From NCBI RefSeq assembly GCF_003148905.1, contig NZ_QGHC01000012.1:18847-82846 (forward strand): a stretch of DNA of 64,000 nucleotides. Direction: 5' to 3'. Source of the stretch: Fulvimonas soli. GTDB lineage: Bacteria; Pseudomonadota; Gammaproteobacteria; Xanthomonadales; Rhodanobacteraceae. A program made the position numbers and the translations under genes. Every line of letters begins with the position of its first letter. Positions within the stretch are counted from its first letter, which is position 1. Under the pieces are notes generated by a model that saw only the letters and a program-made list of their open reading frames with translations, was not told the origin of the DNA and did no database searches. Positions 1 to 8,520 of this stretch are shown here, piece after piece.

Positions 1-382
1 CGTTGCACTGCATGTACACGGTGCCCAGCGTGTTCAGAGTGAGCGGGTGGGCCGGCGGCAGCGCGTAGGCAATGTTCGCCACCTGGAGGGCCTCGCCCAG
101 GCGGTTCGCCCTCGCCAGCGCGCGGGCGAAATGGGTGGCGTACTCGCAGCTCCTTGGATGAAGGGCCAAAGCCCGGTTCAGGTGCTCCAGGGCGCGGCCG
201 AGCTGGTGCAGGTCCAGCAGGGCCAGGCCAAGCAGGTGGTGCGCGCCCGCATGGTCGGGCTCGAGTTGCAGCACCTTGGCGGCCAGCTCGCTGGCACGGC
301 CCGGATTGCGGCCGTCCATGGCCCTGGCGGCCTGATTCAGCATGGACTGGACGGGGGATTCGGGCTCGGCCGGTACGGTCAT
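1..382 (-). CDS. TPR-repeat protein, N-terminal part (runs off the left edge)
   Basis: The minus strand reads open from an ATG at 382 to the window edge, giving about 127 residues. An RBS-like GAGGAT lies just upstream. The protein begins MTVPAEPESPVQSML and continues as amphipathic helix pairs of tetratricopeptide type: a helix ending KVLQLEPDH, then GAHHLLGLALLDL, then ALEHLNRALALHP, then a third pair ending ANIAYALPPAH and LNTLGTVYM. The W/LG/Y/A/P spacing of the 34-residue TPR repeat is clear in at least two units. There is no signal peptide. In this group such an N-terminus often precedes a sulfotransferase or protein-aspartyl hydroxylase domain, but that part is outside the window, so no function is assigned. 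The gene is divergent from the mgtA leader. Confidence 0.75.
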   Translation of the reverse strand, partial: MTVPAEPESPVQSMLNQAARAMDGRNPGRASELAAKVLQLEPDHAGAHHLLGLALLDLHQLGRALEHLNRALALHPRSCEYATHFARALARANRLGEALQVANIAYALPPAHPLTLNTLGTVYMQCN

Positions 383-540
383 CGGATCCTCGATCGGGTT
401 CTGGCGCTTGCCTGCGGGTGCGGCGGGCCCGAGTGCCCCATCATGCCAAATTCGCGCGTGCGCCATGGCCGATGGGCGTCGCTGCCGCTGATGCTGCCTG
501 CAGGGCGGAATGACGGGACTTGCCGCCCCGCTGCTCCGCA

Positions 541-569
541 TTGACGTCATCCGGCCGTGGGGCGACAAT
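541..569 (+). promoter_or_regulatory. Sigma70-type promoter of the mgtA leader
   Basis: TTGACG at 541-546 and GACAAT at 564-569 are separated by 17 nt, five of six matches to each consensus hexamer. A start near 576 would give a leader of about 567 nt before mgtA. No better promoter is visible between here and the mgtA start. Confidence 0.6.
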
Positions 570-627
570 GATCGGGCCCCACGGCGCCTTGCGTCGCGGG
601 GCTTCCTGTCCGACCAACCCAAGGCAT

Positions 628-744
628 ATGGACGTCTACCCTAGTCGCAACGCCGGCATCCGCGAGCATCGGATGGCGGCGTGGCAGAACAAGCTGATCG
701 CCTGCGGCGACCGCCTGCGGTCGGCCGGCGCCTTCCTCGACTAG
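628..744 (+). CDS. Possible 38-residue leader ORF upstream of mgtA
   Basis: This ATG-to-TAG reading frame lies inside the predicted mgtA transcript and begins MDVYPSRNAGIREHRM. An AAGG sits only three bases before the ATG, so the ribosome binding site is poor. No family is recognised. Its stop codon lies eight bases before a hairpin that overlaps the ribosome binding site of the next small ORF, which fits a leader-peptide role but does not prove one. It could be a chance ORF. Confidence 0.25.
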   Translation: MDVYPSRNAGIREHRMAAWQNKLIACGDRLRSAGAFLD

Positions 745-751
745 GAACGCC

Positions 752-797
752 CGGCCTCTCCGGCGGTGCCGCGGCACCGTATCGAGGAGAGAGGCCG
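752..797 (+). promoter_or_regulatory. Hairpin overlapping the ribosome binding site of the second leader ORF
   Basis: CGGCCTCTC (752-760) pairs perfectly with GAGAGGCCG (789-797). Inside it, GGTGC (765-769) pairs with GCACC (774-778) around a CGCG loop. The 3' arm contains part of the GGAG Shine-Dalgarno (786-789) and runs to the base before the ATG at 798. The fold would hide that start site. Confidence 0.45.
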
Positions 798-992
798 ATG
801 AAACTCCTTCGCGAATCCGTTTTCTGGCGCCTGCTGCGCGGCCGTTCCGCGCGCGCCGAACGGCGCAGCTACACCGTGACCGTGCCGGCGCCGCTGCCCG
901 CGTCGAACGTGGTCGCGCTGCGCCCGCAGGAAGAGCACGGCGCGCGCGCCGTGGTTTCCACCGTCGCCGTCCGCCGGGCGGCGGGCGCGTGA
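798..992 (+). CDS. Small 64-residue protein or leader peptide upstream of mgtA
   Basis: The ATG is preceded by GGAG with eight bases of spacing, a good ribosome binding site. The product begins MKLLRESVFWRLLRG, is rich in Arg and Ala, and has a proline cluster (TVPAPLPAS, about residues 28-36) in its middle. It has no membrane segment and no recognised family. It ends 150 nt before mgtA on the same strand, inside the predicted leader. By analogy, the enterobacterial mgtA leader encodes a proline-rich peptide (MgtL) whose translation controls read-through; there is no sequence similarity here. It may equally be an independent small protein. Confidence 0.45.
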   Translation: MKLLRESVFWRLLRGRSARAERRSYTVTVPAPLPASNVVALRPQEEHGARAVVSTVAVRRAAGA

Positions 993-1014
993 CGCGCGCC
1001 CTGCGCCCCCGCCG

Positions 1015-1063
1015 CGGCTGGCCTCCGCCAGCCGAGCCACCGTCACGGCCGCGCCTGCGGCCG
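1015..1063 (+). promoter_or_regulatory. Two strong hairpins just before mgtA
   Basis: CGGCTGGC (1015-1022) pairs with GCCAGCCG (1027-1034) across a four-base loop. CGGCCGC (1046-1052) pairs with GCGGCCG (1057-1063) across GCCT. No T-run follows, so these are not intrinsic terminators. They may be structural parts of a regulated leader or simply reflect high GC. Confidence 0.35.
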
Positions 1064-1142
1064 GAGCGGGCGCCGGCGCGCCGCGCGGACTGAACCCTCC
1101 GCTCCCGCCGGCAGGAAGGACTCAATTCGACGGAAGCGGAGC

Positions 1143-3794
1143 ATGATCAAGAAGACCCTCCAGAACGCCACCCTCAAGGCGGCCGGCAAGGCCGCGCCGG
1201 CGCCGCAGGTGGCCGCGGCGCGCGAGGCGTTCCGCCGCAACGACGAGCTGCTGGCCGCGCTGGCCACCTCCACCGCCGGCCTCGACGCGGAGCAGATCGC
1301 CGAGCGGCTGGACCGCGACGGCGCCAACGAGGTCTCGCACGAGAAGCCGCCGCACTGGTCGCGGCAGCTGCTGCACGCCTTCCTGAACCCGTTCAACGTG
1401 GTGCTGGTGGTGCTGGCGGGCGTGCAGCTGGCCACCGACGCCAGCGACCTCACCGGCCCGCTGATCATCGCGGTGATGGTGGCCATCAGCGTGCTGCTGA
1501 GCTTCACCCAGGAGTACCGCTCCGCGAAGGCGGCCGAGAAGCTCAAGGCGATGGTGCGCAACACCGCCACCGTCACCCGCCGCGCCGAGGACGGCCACAG
1601 CGAGCGCATCGAGGTGCCGGTGGGCGAGCTGGTCGCCGGCGACATCGTGCACCTGGGCGCCGGCGACATGGTGCCGGCGGACCTGCGCCTGCTGAGCGCG
1701 AAGGACCTGTTCCTCAGCCAGGCCATCCTCACCGGCGAGTCGCTGCCGGTGGAGAAGGCCGCGCCCAGCGCGCGCGACATCGTGGCGCCGGAGGCGGCCA
1801 ACCCGCTGGACCTGCCCAGCGTCTGCTACATGGGCACCAACGTGGTCAGCGGCAGCGCCACCGCGGTGGTGGTGGCCACCGGCGCGCGCACCTACCTGGG
1901 CTCGCTGGCGCGCACGCTCAGCAGCCAGCGCGTGCAGACCAGCTTCGACCGCGGCGTGCGGGGCGTGAGCTGGCTGCTGATCCGCTTCATGGCGGTGATG
2001 GTGCCGGTGGTGTTCCTGATCAACGGCTTCGACAAGCACGACTGGCTGCAGGCGTTCCTGTTCGCGCTGTCGGTGGCGGTGGGCCTCACCCCGGAGATGC
2101 TGCCGCTGATCGTCACCGCCAACCTGGGCAAGGGCGCCATCGCCATGTCCAGGCGCAAGGTGGTGGTCAAGCGCCTCAGCGCGATCCAGAACTTCGGCGC
2201 GATGGACGTGCTGTGCACCGACAAGACCGGCACGCTGACGCTGGACCGGATCGTGCTCAAGCGCCACCTCGACCTCGACGGCGAGGAGTCGGACGAGGCG
2301 CTGGAGTACGCCTACCTCAACAGCCGCTTCCAGACCGGCCTGAAGAACCTGATGGACAAGGCGGTGCTGGTGCACCGCGACCTGGAGCCGGTGGCGGCGC
2401 GCTACCACATGGTCGACGAGATCCCGTTCGACTTCCAGCGCCGGCGCATGTCGGTGGTGCTCTCCGCCGGCGACGGCCACGAGCTCCTGATCTGCAAGGG
2501 CGCGGTGGAGGAGATGCTCTCGATCTGCGCGTTCGAGCGCCGCGGCGAGGAGGACGTGCCGCTCACCGACGAGCGCCGCCGCGCGATCCGCGCGATGACC
2601 CGCGAGCTCAACGAGGACGGCCTGCGCGTGCTGGTGGTGGCGGCCAGGCGCCAGCTGCCCAGCGGCCGCGCCTACGGCGTGGCCGACGAGGCCGGGCTCA
2701 CCGCGCTGGGCTGCCTGGCCTTCCTCGACCCGCCGAAGGACTCGGCGGCGACCGCCATCGCCGCGCTGCGCCAGCACGGCGTGGCGGTGAAGGTGATCAC
2801 CGGCGACAACGAGGCGGTGACGCGCAAGATCTGCCGCGAGGTGGGCCTGGACGTGGCGCACTCGGCGCAGGGCCGCGACATCGAGCCGCTGGACGAGGCG
2901 GCGCTGGACGAGCTGGTCCGCCGCACCACCGTGTTCGCCAAGATGTCGCCGCTGCAGAAGGCGCGCGTGGTGAAGTCGCTGCAGCGCCAGGGCCACACCG
3001 TGGGCTTCCTCGGCGACGGCATCAACGACGCGCCCGCGCTGCGCGAGGCGGACGTGGGCATCTCGGTGGACACCGCCACCGACATCGCCAAGGAGTCGGC
3101 CGACATCATCCTGCTGGAGAAGAACCTGATGGTGCTGGAGGAAGGCGTGGTCGAGGGCCGCGTCACCTTCGGCAACATCATGAAGTACATCAAGATGACC
3201 GCCAGCTCGAACTTCGGCAACGTGTTCAGCGTGCTGGTGGCCAGCGCGTTCCTGCCGTTCCTGCCGATGCTGCCGCTGCAGATCCTGGTGCAGAACCTGC
3301 TGTACGACATCTCGCAGCTGTCGATCCCGTTCGACCGCATGGACGAGGACTACCTGCGCCGCCCGCGCAAGTGGGACGCCAGCGACATCGGCCGCTTCAT
3401 GGTGTGGATCGGGCCGATCAGCTCGATCTTCGACATCACCACCTTCTGGCTGCTGTGGCACGTGTTCGGCGCCAACGCGCCGGCGCACCAGTCGCTGTTC
3501 CAGTCCGGCTGGTTCATCGAGGGCCTGCTGTCGCAGACGCTGATCGTGCACATGATCCGCACCCGGCGCATCCCGTTCGTGCAGAGCACGGCGGCCGCGC
3601 CGGTGCTGGCGCTGACCGCGGCGATCATCCTGCTCGGGCTGGCGATCCCGTTCACCGTGTTCGGCGCCAAGATCGGCATGGTGCCGCTGCCGTCGGCGTA
3701 CTTCGCCTGGCTGGCGCTGACCCTGGGCTGCTACTGCGTGCTCACCCAGCTGATGAAGCGGGTCTACATCCGCCGCTACGGCCGCTGGCTGTGA
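1143..3794 (+). CDS. mgtA: Magnesium-transporting P-type ATPase
   Basis: An inner-membrane P3B ATPase that imports Mg2+ using ATP. The 883 residues match the family length of about 900. Visible landmarks are the actuator TGES loop at residues 197-200, the phosphorylation motif DKTGTLT with Asp360, and the hinge GDGINDAP at 624-631. Hydrophobic pairs occur before and after the actuator domain, with a further block at the C-terminus (about 690-880). The C-terminal pattern LVQNLLYDISQL is typical of MgtA/MgtB. The start follows GGAAGCGGAGC. It is the only gene downstream of the long leader at 576-1142, so regulation by magnesium through the leader is likely by analogy. A palindromic repeat follows, facing the convergent symporter gene. 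Confidence 0.93.
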   Translation: MIKKTLQNATLKAAGKAAPAPQVAAAREAFRRNDELLAALATSTAGLDAEQIAERLDRDGANEVSHEKPPHWSRQLLHAFLNPFNVVLVVLAGVQLATDASDLTGPLIIAVMVAISVLLSFTQEYRSAKAAEKLKAMVRNTATVTRRAEDGHSERIEVPVGELVAGDIVHLGAGDMVPADLRLLSAKDLFLSQAILTGESLPVEKAAPSARDIVAPEAANPLDLPSVCYMGTNVVSGSATAVVVATGARTYLGSLARTLSSQRVQTSFDRGVRGVSWLLIRFMAVMVPVVFLINGFDKHDWLQAFLFALSVAVGLTPEMLPLIVTANLGKGAIAMSRRKVVVKRLSAIQNFGAMDVLCTDKTGTLTLDRIVLKRHLDLDGEESDEALEYAYLNSRFQTGLKNLMDKAVLVHRDLEPVAARYHMVDEIPFDFQRRRMSVVLSAGDGHELLICKGAVEEMLSICAFERRGEEDVPLTDERRRAIRAMTRELNEDGLRVLVVAARRQLPSGRAYGVADEAGLTALGCLAFLDPPKDSAATAIAALRQHGVAVKVITGDNEAVTRKICREVGLDVAHSAQGRDIEPLDEAALDELVRRTTVFAKMSPLQKARVVKSLQRQGHTVGFLGDGINDAPALREADVGISVDTATDIAKESADIILLEKNLMVLEEGVVEGRVTFGNIMKYIKMTASSNFGNVFSVLVASAFLPFLPMLPLQILVQNLLYDISQLSIPFDRMDEDYLRRPRKWDASDIGRFMVWIGPISSIFDITTFWLLWHVFGANAPAHQSLFQSGWFIEGLLSQTLIVHMIRTRRIPFVQSTAAAPVLALTAAIILLGLAIPFTVFGAKIGMVPLPSAYFAWLALTLGCYCVLTQLMKRVYIRRYGRWL

Positions 3795-3802
3795 CGCCCT
3801 TT

Positions 3803-3840
3803 CTCCCTCTCCCCTCCGGGGAGAGGGCCGGGGCGAGGGG
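3803..3840. repeat. Dispersed CTCTCCCC palindrome (copy 1), between convergent genes
   Basis: CCCTCTCCCC-tccg-GGGGAGAGGG with a flanking GGGGCGAGGGG arm. It is one member of the family detailed at 8521-8852. It sits between mgtA and the convergent symporter gene and could end both transcripts. Confidence 0.8.
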
Positions 3841-3955
3841 GCGTCCTCGAGACGGTCCCCAGGGCCGTGTCATGAATGAACATTCCAGTGTGCGGCAGTG
3901 CCCGGCCATCGCGGCCGGAGGCCGCTCCCCCAGGCCGCTTCCACAGGGAAGCGGG

Positions 3956-4963
3956 TCAGTCGGCCTCGAGCGTGTCGTCGCCCGCCGTGCCCCGCGCCTG
4001 CGCGGCGTGGCGCCGGGCCAGCACCGCGCAGACCATCAGCTGCAGCTGGTGGAAGATCATCAGCGGCAGCAGCAGCCCGCCGAGGCCGCCGGCGTGGCCG
4101 GCGAACAGGATCTTCGCCATCGGCACGCCGGCGGCCAGGCTCTTCTTCGAGCCGCAGAACACGATGGTGATGCGGTCCGCGCGCGCGAAGCCGAGCCGGC
4201 GCGAGGCGAACGCGGTGCCGAGCAGGGCCAGCGCCAGCAGCGCGGCGTCCAGCGCCAGGGTCAGCAGCAGCGCCAGCGGCGGCGTGCTGCGCCACAGGCC
4301 CTCCACCACCGCCGCGCCGAAGGCGGCGTAGACCACCAGCAGGATGGTGCCGCGGTCGGTGAGGCCGAGCAGCGGCCGGTGGCGGTCGACGAAGCCGCCG
4401 ATCCACGGCCGCAGCAGGTGGCCGGCGACGAACGGCAGCAGCAGCTGCAGCACGATGTCGCGCACGCCCTGCAGCGGCGCGCCGGCGCCGCCCTGCACCG
4501 CCAGCAGCAGGCCCACCAGCAGCGGCGTCAGCGCGATGCCGAGCAGGCTGGACAGCGAGGCGCTCACCACCGCCGCCGGCACGTTGCCGCCGGCGATCGA
4601 GGTGAAGGCGATCGAGGACTGCACGGTGGACGGCAGCGTGCACACGAACAGCAGGCCCAGCGCCAGCTCCGGCGTGAGCAGCGCGTGCGCCAGCGGCCGC
4701 AGCAGCAGGCCGAGCAGCGGGAACAGCACGAAGGTGCTGGCGAACACGGTCAGGTGCAGCCGCCAGTGCGTGGCCCCGCGCAGCACCGCCTCGCGCGAGA
4801 GCTTGGCGCCGTGCAGGAAGAACAGCAGCGCGATCGCCGCGTCGGTGAGCCGGTCCAGCCACAGCGCCGCCGCGCCGCGGCAGGGCAGCAGGGTGGCCAG
4901 CGCCACGGTGGCGAGCAGGGCGAGGGTGAAGCCGTCGGGCAGCAGGCGGCGCAGCAGGGACAT
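3956..4963 (-). CDS. Bile acid:sodium symporter-like (YfeH/SBF7) membrane protein
   Basis: A 335-residue polytopic inner-membrane protein starting MSLLRRLLPDGFTLAL, with about nine to ten hydrophobic segments. Family signs are FLHGAKLS near residue 55, TLPSTVQSSIAFTSIAGGN near residue 125, and FCGSKKSLAAGVPMAKILF near residue 275, all characteristic of the YfeH-type branch of the BASS superfamily. The substrate of this branch is not established. The start was chosen at 4963 because the membrane core begins directly after it; the longer open frame upstream overlaps the dedA-like gene and lacks family similarity. It runs in the same direction as that gene, 57 bases downstream. Confidence 0.85.
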   Translation of the reverse strand: MSLLRRLLPDGFTLALLATVALATLLPCRGAAALWLDRLTDAAIALLFFLHGAKLSREAVLRGATHWRLHLTVFASTFVLFPLLGLLLRPLAHALLTPELALGLLFVCTLPSTVQSSIAFTSIAGGNVPAAVVSASLSSLLGIALTPLLVGLLLAVQGGAGAPLQGVRDIVLQLLLPFVAGHLLRPWIGGFVDRHRPLLGLTDRGTILLVVYAAFGAAVVEGLWRSTPPLALLLTLALDAALLALALLGTAFASRRLGFARADRITIVFCGSKKSLAAGVPMAKILFAGHAGGLGGLLLPLMIFHQLQLMVCAVLARRHAAQARGTAGDDTLEAD

Positions 4964-5019
4964 GGAACGCGGGGGGAGAACGGGCAAGGCGCGCAGTGTA
5001 GCCCGCCCGGCCGCGCCGA

Positions 5020-5649
5020 TCAGTCGAAGCCGGCCTCGCGGCAGGCCCTGCGGCGGCGGTGCCGCCACCACAGCGCCAGCACGATCAGCACGGCCAGGCC
5101 GCCCAGCACCCACAGGCTGCTCTGGCCGCGGCGGACCCACATCACCAGCCACTCGTGGCGGTTCGCGCCGAAGTAGCCCAGGTACACCCACAGCGGCACG
5201 CTGATCAGCGCGGCCAGCCCGTCGAGCAGGAAGAAGCGCAGGAACGACACCCGGTGCGTGGCGCCCGCGGTGATGTACACCGCGGTGCGCATGCCGGGCA
5301 GGAAGCGCGCGACGAACATCAGCCGGTTGCCGTAGTGCTCGAACTGGTGCTGCACCCTGGCGTAGCGCGCCGGCGGCAGCAGCCAGGCGATCAGCCGCCA
5401 CTTCAGGATGCGCGCGCCGTAGTGGTGGCCGAGCAGGAACATGCCGGCGTCGCCGATCAGCACGCCGGCCAGGGTCACGCCCACCATCGCGTGCACGTTG
5501 CCGTAGCCGAGCCCGGTGATCACGCCGCCGGCGACCAGGGTGACGTCCTCCGGCAGCGGCGCGCCGGCGCCGCACAGCAGCAGGGCGACGAACACCGCCA
5601 CGTAGCCGTTCTCGGCGAAGATCGTGATCAGTCGCTCCAGCAGCTCCAT
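5020..5649 (-). CDS. DedA family membrane protein
   Basis: A 209-residue inner-membrane protein of the DedA/VTT superfamily, thought to act in lipid carrier or phospholipid translocation and proton-motive-force maintenance. Visible features are an early re-entrant segment with GAGAPLPEDVTLVAGG (about 25-40), GDAGMFLLGHHYG (about 65-77) and the diagnostic RFLPGMRTAVYITAG (about 112-126), with the conserved Arg. C-terminal hydrophobic segments end in an Arg-rich tail. The start at ATG 5649 (MELLERLITIFAENGY) matches the usual DedA N-terminus; the open frame extends 22 codons further without support. It may share a transcript with the symporter-like gene downstream. Confidence 0.9.
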   Translation of the reverse strand: MELLERLITIFAENGYVAVFVALLLCGAGAPLPEDVTLVAGGVITGLGYGNVHAMVGVTLAGVLIGDAGMFLLGHHYGARILKWRLIAWLLPPARYARVQHQFEHYGNRLMFVARFLPGMRTAVYITAGATHRVSFLRFFLLDGLAALISVPLWVYLGYFGANRHEWLVMWVRRGQSSLWVLGGLAVLIVLALWWRHRRRRACREAGFD

Positions 5650-5754
5650 CCGGCTAGCGCCCGGCCCGTGCGGCAAAGGAAAGCGGCGATGATCGCACAG
5701 CCGGCACGCCGCCACGGGCGCGCGGCGGGATGCCGCAGGACGCGCCGCGCCGGC

Positions 5755-7488
5755 TCATTCGGTCGCGGCCGGCCTGGCCTTGGCGGCGAGCAGTTCGCGC
5801 AGCTCCGCCTTCTCGGCGCCGTCGAGCACGCGCTCGCGGCTCCGCGCGGTGAGCCAGTCGCGGCGCTGGGTGATCGCCTGCTGCTCCATCCGCGCCAGCG
5901 CGTCGAAGAACTCGGCGCGCTGCGCCTCCGGCTCGCCCACCACGGTGGCGGCCAGCAGCTTCTGCAGCGCGGCGTACTCGGCGCGTTCGGCGAAGTGCTC
6001 CACCAGCGTGGCCGGATGGATGCCCGGCCGCGCGCGCGCCAGGTCGATCAGCTCGGCCAGCAGCGCCACGCCGGGCTTGTCCAGGCGCAGGAAGCCGTAG
6101 GGCTGCGCCACCTGCTCGGCCAGCCCCGGCTGCGCCAGCAGCAGCGCGATCGCGCTGCGCACCAGCGAGCGCTGCACCGCCGCCGGCCGCTGCACCGCGC
6201 GCATGGCGGGGACGTCGGGCTTGAGCGCGGCGCGCGCGCCGGTGCGCTTCTCCAGCTCGTCGGCCATCAGGTCGCGGAAGGCGCCGTCGGGCAGCCGGGC
6301 GATCAGCGGGCGGGCGCGCTCGGCCAGCCGCGCGCGGCCGTCGAGGCTGGCGGTGTCCACGTCGCGCGCCAGCTCCGCGAAGAAGTACTCGGACAGCGGC
6401 GTGGCCTCCTTCAGGCGCCGCTCGAAGCCCTCCTTGCCCTCCTTGCGCACCAGCGTGTCCGGGTCCTCGCCCTCGGGCAGGAACAGGAAGTACGCCTGGC
6501 GGCCGTCGCGCAGCCGCGGCAGCGCCGATTCCAGCGCCTTCCACGCGGCGGCGCGGCCGGCGCGGTCGCCGTCGAAGCAGAACACCACGTCGGGCGCGGC
6601 GCGGAACAGCACCTCGGTGTGCTCGGGCGTGGTGGCGGTGCCCAGCGTGGCCACCGCGATGGGCAGGCCGGCCTGGTGCAGCGCGATCACGTCCATGTAG
6701 CCCTCGACCACCACGATGCGCGCGAGGTTCGCGGTGGCCTGCTTCACCTGCCACAGCGCGAACAGCTCGCGGCCCTTGTGGAACAGCGGGGTCTCCGGCG
6801 AGTTGAGATATTTCGGGGATTGCTCCGCGCTCAGCACCCTGCCGCCGAAGGCGATCACGCGGCCGCGGCGGTCGAGGATGGGGAACATCAGCCGCTCGCG
6901 GAAGCGGTCGTACTTGCTGCCGCGCTCGCTGCTGGCGACCATGCCGGCCTCGGTGAGCAGCTGCATGCGCCGCTCGCTGGTGCCCAGCGCCTTGATCACG
7001 CCGTCGTAGCCGGCCGGCGCCCAGCCGAGGCGGAAGCGCGCGACGGTGTCCGCGTCCAGCCCGCGCCTGGCGCAGTAGGCCTGCGCCTCCGGGCTGCGCG
7101 GCAGCTGCTCCTGGTACCAGCGCGCGGCGCCGTCGAGCAGGGCGTAGAGGTCGGTCTTGTCCTCGCGCGGGCGCTCGTCGCGGCCGCCCTCGTAGGGCAC
7201 CTTCAGGCCCACCGACTGCGCCAGCTCCTCCACCGCGTCGGGGAACTCCAGCCGCTCGTAGTCCATCAGGAACTTGATCGCGCTGCCGTGCGCGCCGCAG
7301 CCGAAGCAATGGAAGAACTGCTTGGCCGGGCTCACGTAGAACGAGGGCGTGCGCTCGTTGTGGAACGGGCAGCAGGCGGTCCACTCGCGCCCGGCCTTCT
7401 TCAGCGGCACGCGCCGCTCGATCACGTCGACGATGTCGACGCGGGCGAGCAGTTCGTCGATGAAGCTGTCGGGGATGCGGCCGCGCAT
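5755..7488 (-). CDS. dnaG: DNA primase
   Basis: Synthesises RNA primers at the replication fork with DnaB. It has 577 residues, close to E. coli DnaG. The N-terminal CHC2 zinc site is complete (Cys40, His43, Cys61, Cys64, within CPFHNERTPSF and FHCFGCGAHG). The TOPRIM core shows VVVEGYMDVIALHQ and FCFDGDRAGRAA with the catalytic acidic residues. The C-terminal 150 residues form the helicase-binding region. The ATG at 7488 (MRGRIPDSFIDELL) is the family start; an in-frame extension to 7602 is not conserved. It is unusually placed: normally dnaG follows rpsU/yqeY and precedes rpoD, but here a divergent GNAT gene and repeats separate it from rpsU and a DedA gene lies downstream. Confidence 0.96.
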   Translation of the reverse strand: MRGRIPDSFIDELLARVDIVDVIERRVPLKKAGREWTACCPFHNERTPSFYVSPAKQFFHCFGCGAHGSAIKFLMDYERLEFPDAVEELAQSVGLKVPYEGGRDERPREDKTDLYALLDGAARWYQEQLPRSPEAQAYCARRGLDADTVARFRLGWAPAGYDGVIKALGTSERRMQLLTEAGMVASSERGSKYDRFRERLMFPILDRRGRVIAFGGRVLSAEQSPKYLNSPETPLFHKGRELFALWQVKQATANLARIVVVEGYMDVIALHQAGLPIAVATLGTATTPEHTEVLFRAAPDVVFCFDGDRAGRAAAWKALESALPRLRDGRQAYFLFLPEGEDPDTLVRKEGKEGFERRLKEATPLSEYFFAELARDVDTASLDGRARLAERARPLIARLPDGAFRDLMADELEKRTGARAALKPDVPAMRAVQRPAAVQRSLVRSAIALLLAQPGLAEQVAQPYGFLRLDKPGVALLAELIDLARARPGIHPATLVEHFAERAEYAALQKLLAATVVGEPEAQRAEFFDALARMEQQAITQRRDWLTARSRERVLDGAEKAELRELLAAKARPAATE

Positions 7489-7639
7489 AGGCCGCCTAGT
7501 GTAGGGCCTGCGTTCCGGCGGCGGGCGAAACGGCCAGCGGCGGGGGCGACGCGGCCAGATTCGGGCGCATGCGTCGATGCCTGGAGGAAGCGGGGCTAGC
7601 ATGCGGGTTCGCCGCCACGCCGTCCGGGGGAGGAACGCG

Positions 7640-8284
7640 ATGCCAGGGACCCGCTCGCCAATCGTGCACTTCCGGCCCGCCGCCGCGGGCGACGCGGCGG
7701 CGGCCGTGCCGCTGATCTACAGCTCCGGCCCGGCCGCGTTCGACTACGTGTTCGCCGTGCCGGGGCGGGCCTCGGCGCAGGACTTCCTGCAGCGCGCCTT
7801 CGTCGACGGCGCCGGCGAGTTCGGCTGGCGCAACCACTGCGTGGGCGTGCTGGACGGCGCGGTGGTGGCGGTGGGCGCCGGCTACGGCGGCGAGGGCGGA
7901 TTCGCGTTCACGCTGGCGGCGGCGCGGCAGATCCTCGCGCACTACGGGCCGCGCCACGCGCCCGGGGTGATCGCGCGCGGGCTCGGGGTGGAGCGGGTGA
8001 TCCCGCCGCCCGCGCGCGGCATGCACTACCTGGCGCACCTGGGCGTCGCGCCGGAGCTGCGCGGGCAGGGCATCGGGCGGGCGCTGGTCGAGCACCTCCT
8101 CGCGCGGGGACGGGCGCTGGGACGGCGGCGGATGGTGCTCGACGTCGCCGCCAGCAACCCGCGCGCGCAGGCGCTGTACGAGCGGCTGGGCTTCACGGTG
8201 ACCGAGGAGCGGCGTTCGCGGCTGGCCAACGGGCACGGCGCTGTGCCGGACCATCGGAGGATGGAGCGGGTGGTGGCGGGGTAG
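7640..8284 (+). CDS. GNAT family N-acetyltransferase
   Basis: A 214-residue acyl-CoA-dependent transferase. The acetyl-CoA pyrophosphate loop is visible as VAPELRGQGIGRALV (Q/RxxGxG/A motif, about residues 137-151). It is followed by LDVAASNPRAQALYERLGF, the typical strand and helix that end the GNAT fold. The substrate is unknown. The start is placed at ATG 7640 because AGGA lies five bases upstream; the open frame extends 21 codons further. It is transcribed divergently from dnaG, with 151 bp between the starts, and it interrupts the normal rpsU-yqeY-dnaG order. Confidence 0.85.
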   Translation: MPGTRSPIVHFRPAAAGDAAAAVPLIYSSGPAAFDYVFAVPGRASAQDFLQRAFVDGAGEFGWRNHCVGVLDGAVVAVGAGYGGEGGFAFTLAAARQILAHYGPRHAPGVIARGLGVERVIPPPARGMHYLAHLGVAPELRGQGIGRALVEHLLARGRALGRRRMVLDVAASNPRAQALYERLGFTVTEERRSRLANGHGAVPDHRRMERVVAG

Positions 8285-8520
8285 GGGGCGCATCCGCGGT
8301 CGCGGGAATCGGCGGCGGGCGTGCGTCGTTCCTGCGCAAGCAGGAAAGGGGGCGGCGGTTTTCAGCAGGAACTGGGCGGAGATCGCTGGGCCTGTCGATT
8401 CCCGGTCCCGTGCACGGCTTGTCCATGCGGCATGGTGGTGGAAATGCCCGGGGGATTCGAGGGCGTAAGCCAGGACGGGGGGCTGGAGCCGTTCCAATGT
8501 AGGTCGCCGCCGGCCCCGAT

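Noticed and set aside
547..1125. 192-codon minus-strand frame opposite the mgtA leader
   Set aside because: Arg-rich composition, no ribosome binding site, and it is antisense to a promoter and leader ORFs.
1122..3551. 809-codon open frame on the minus strand opposite mgtA
   Set aside because: His/Gln/Arg-rich shadow of a clearly coding plus-strand gene; typical of very GC-rich DNA, with no domain signal.
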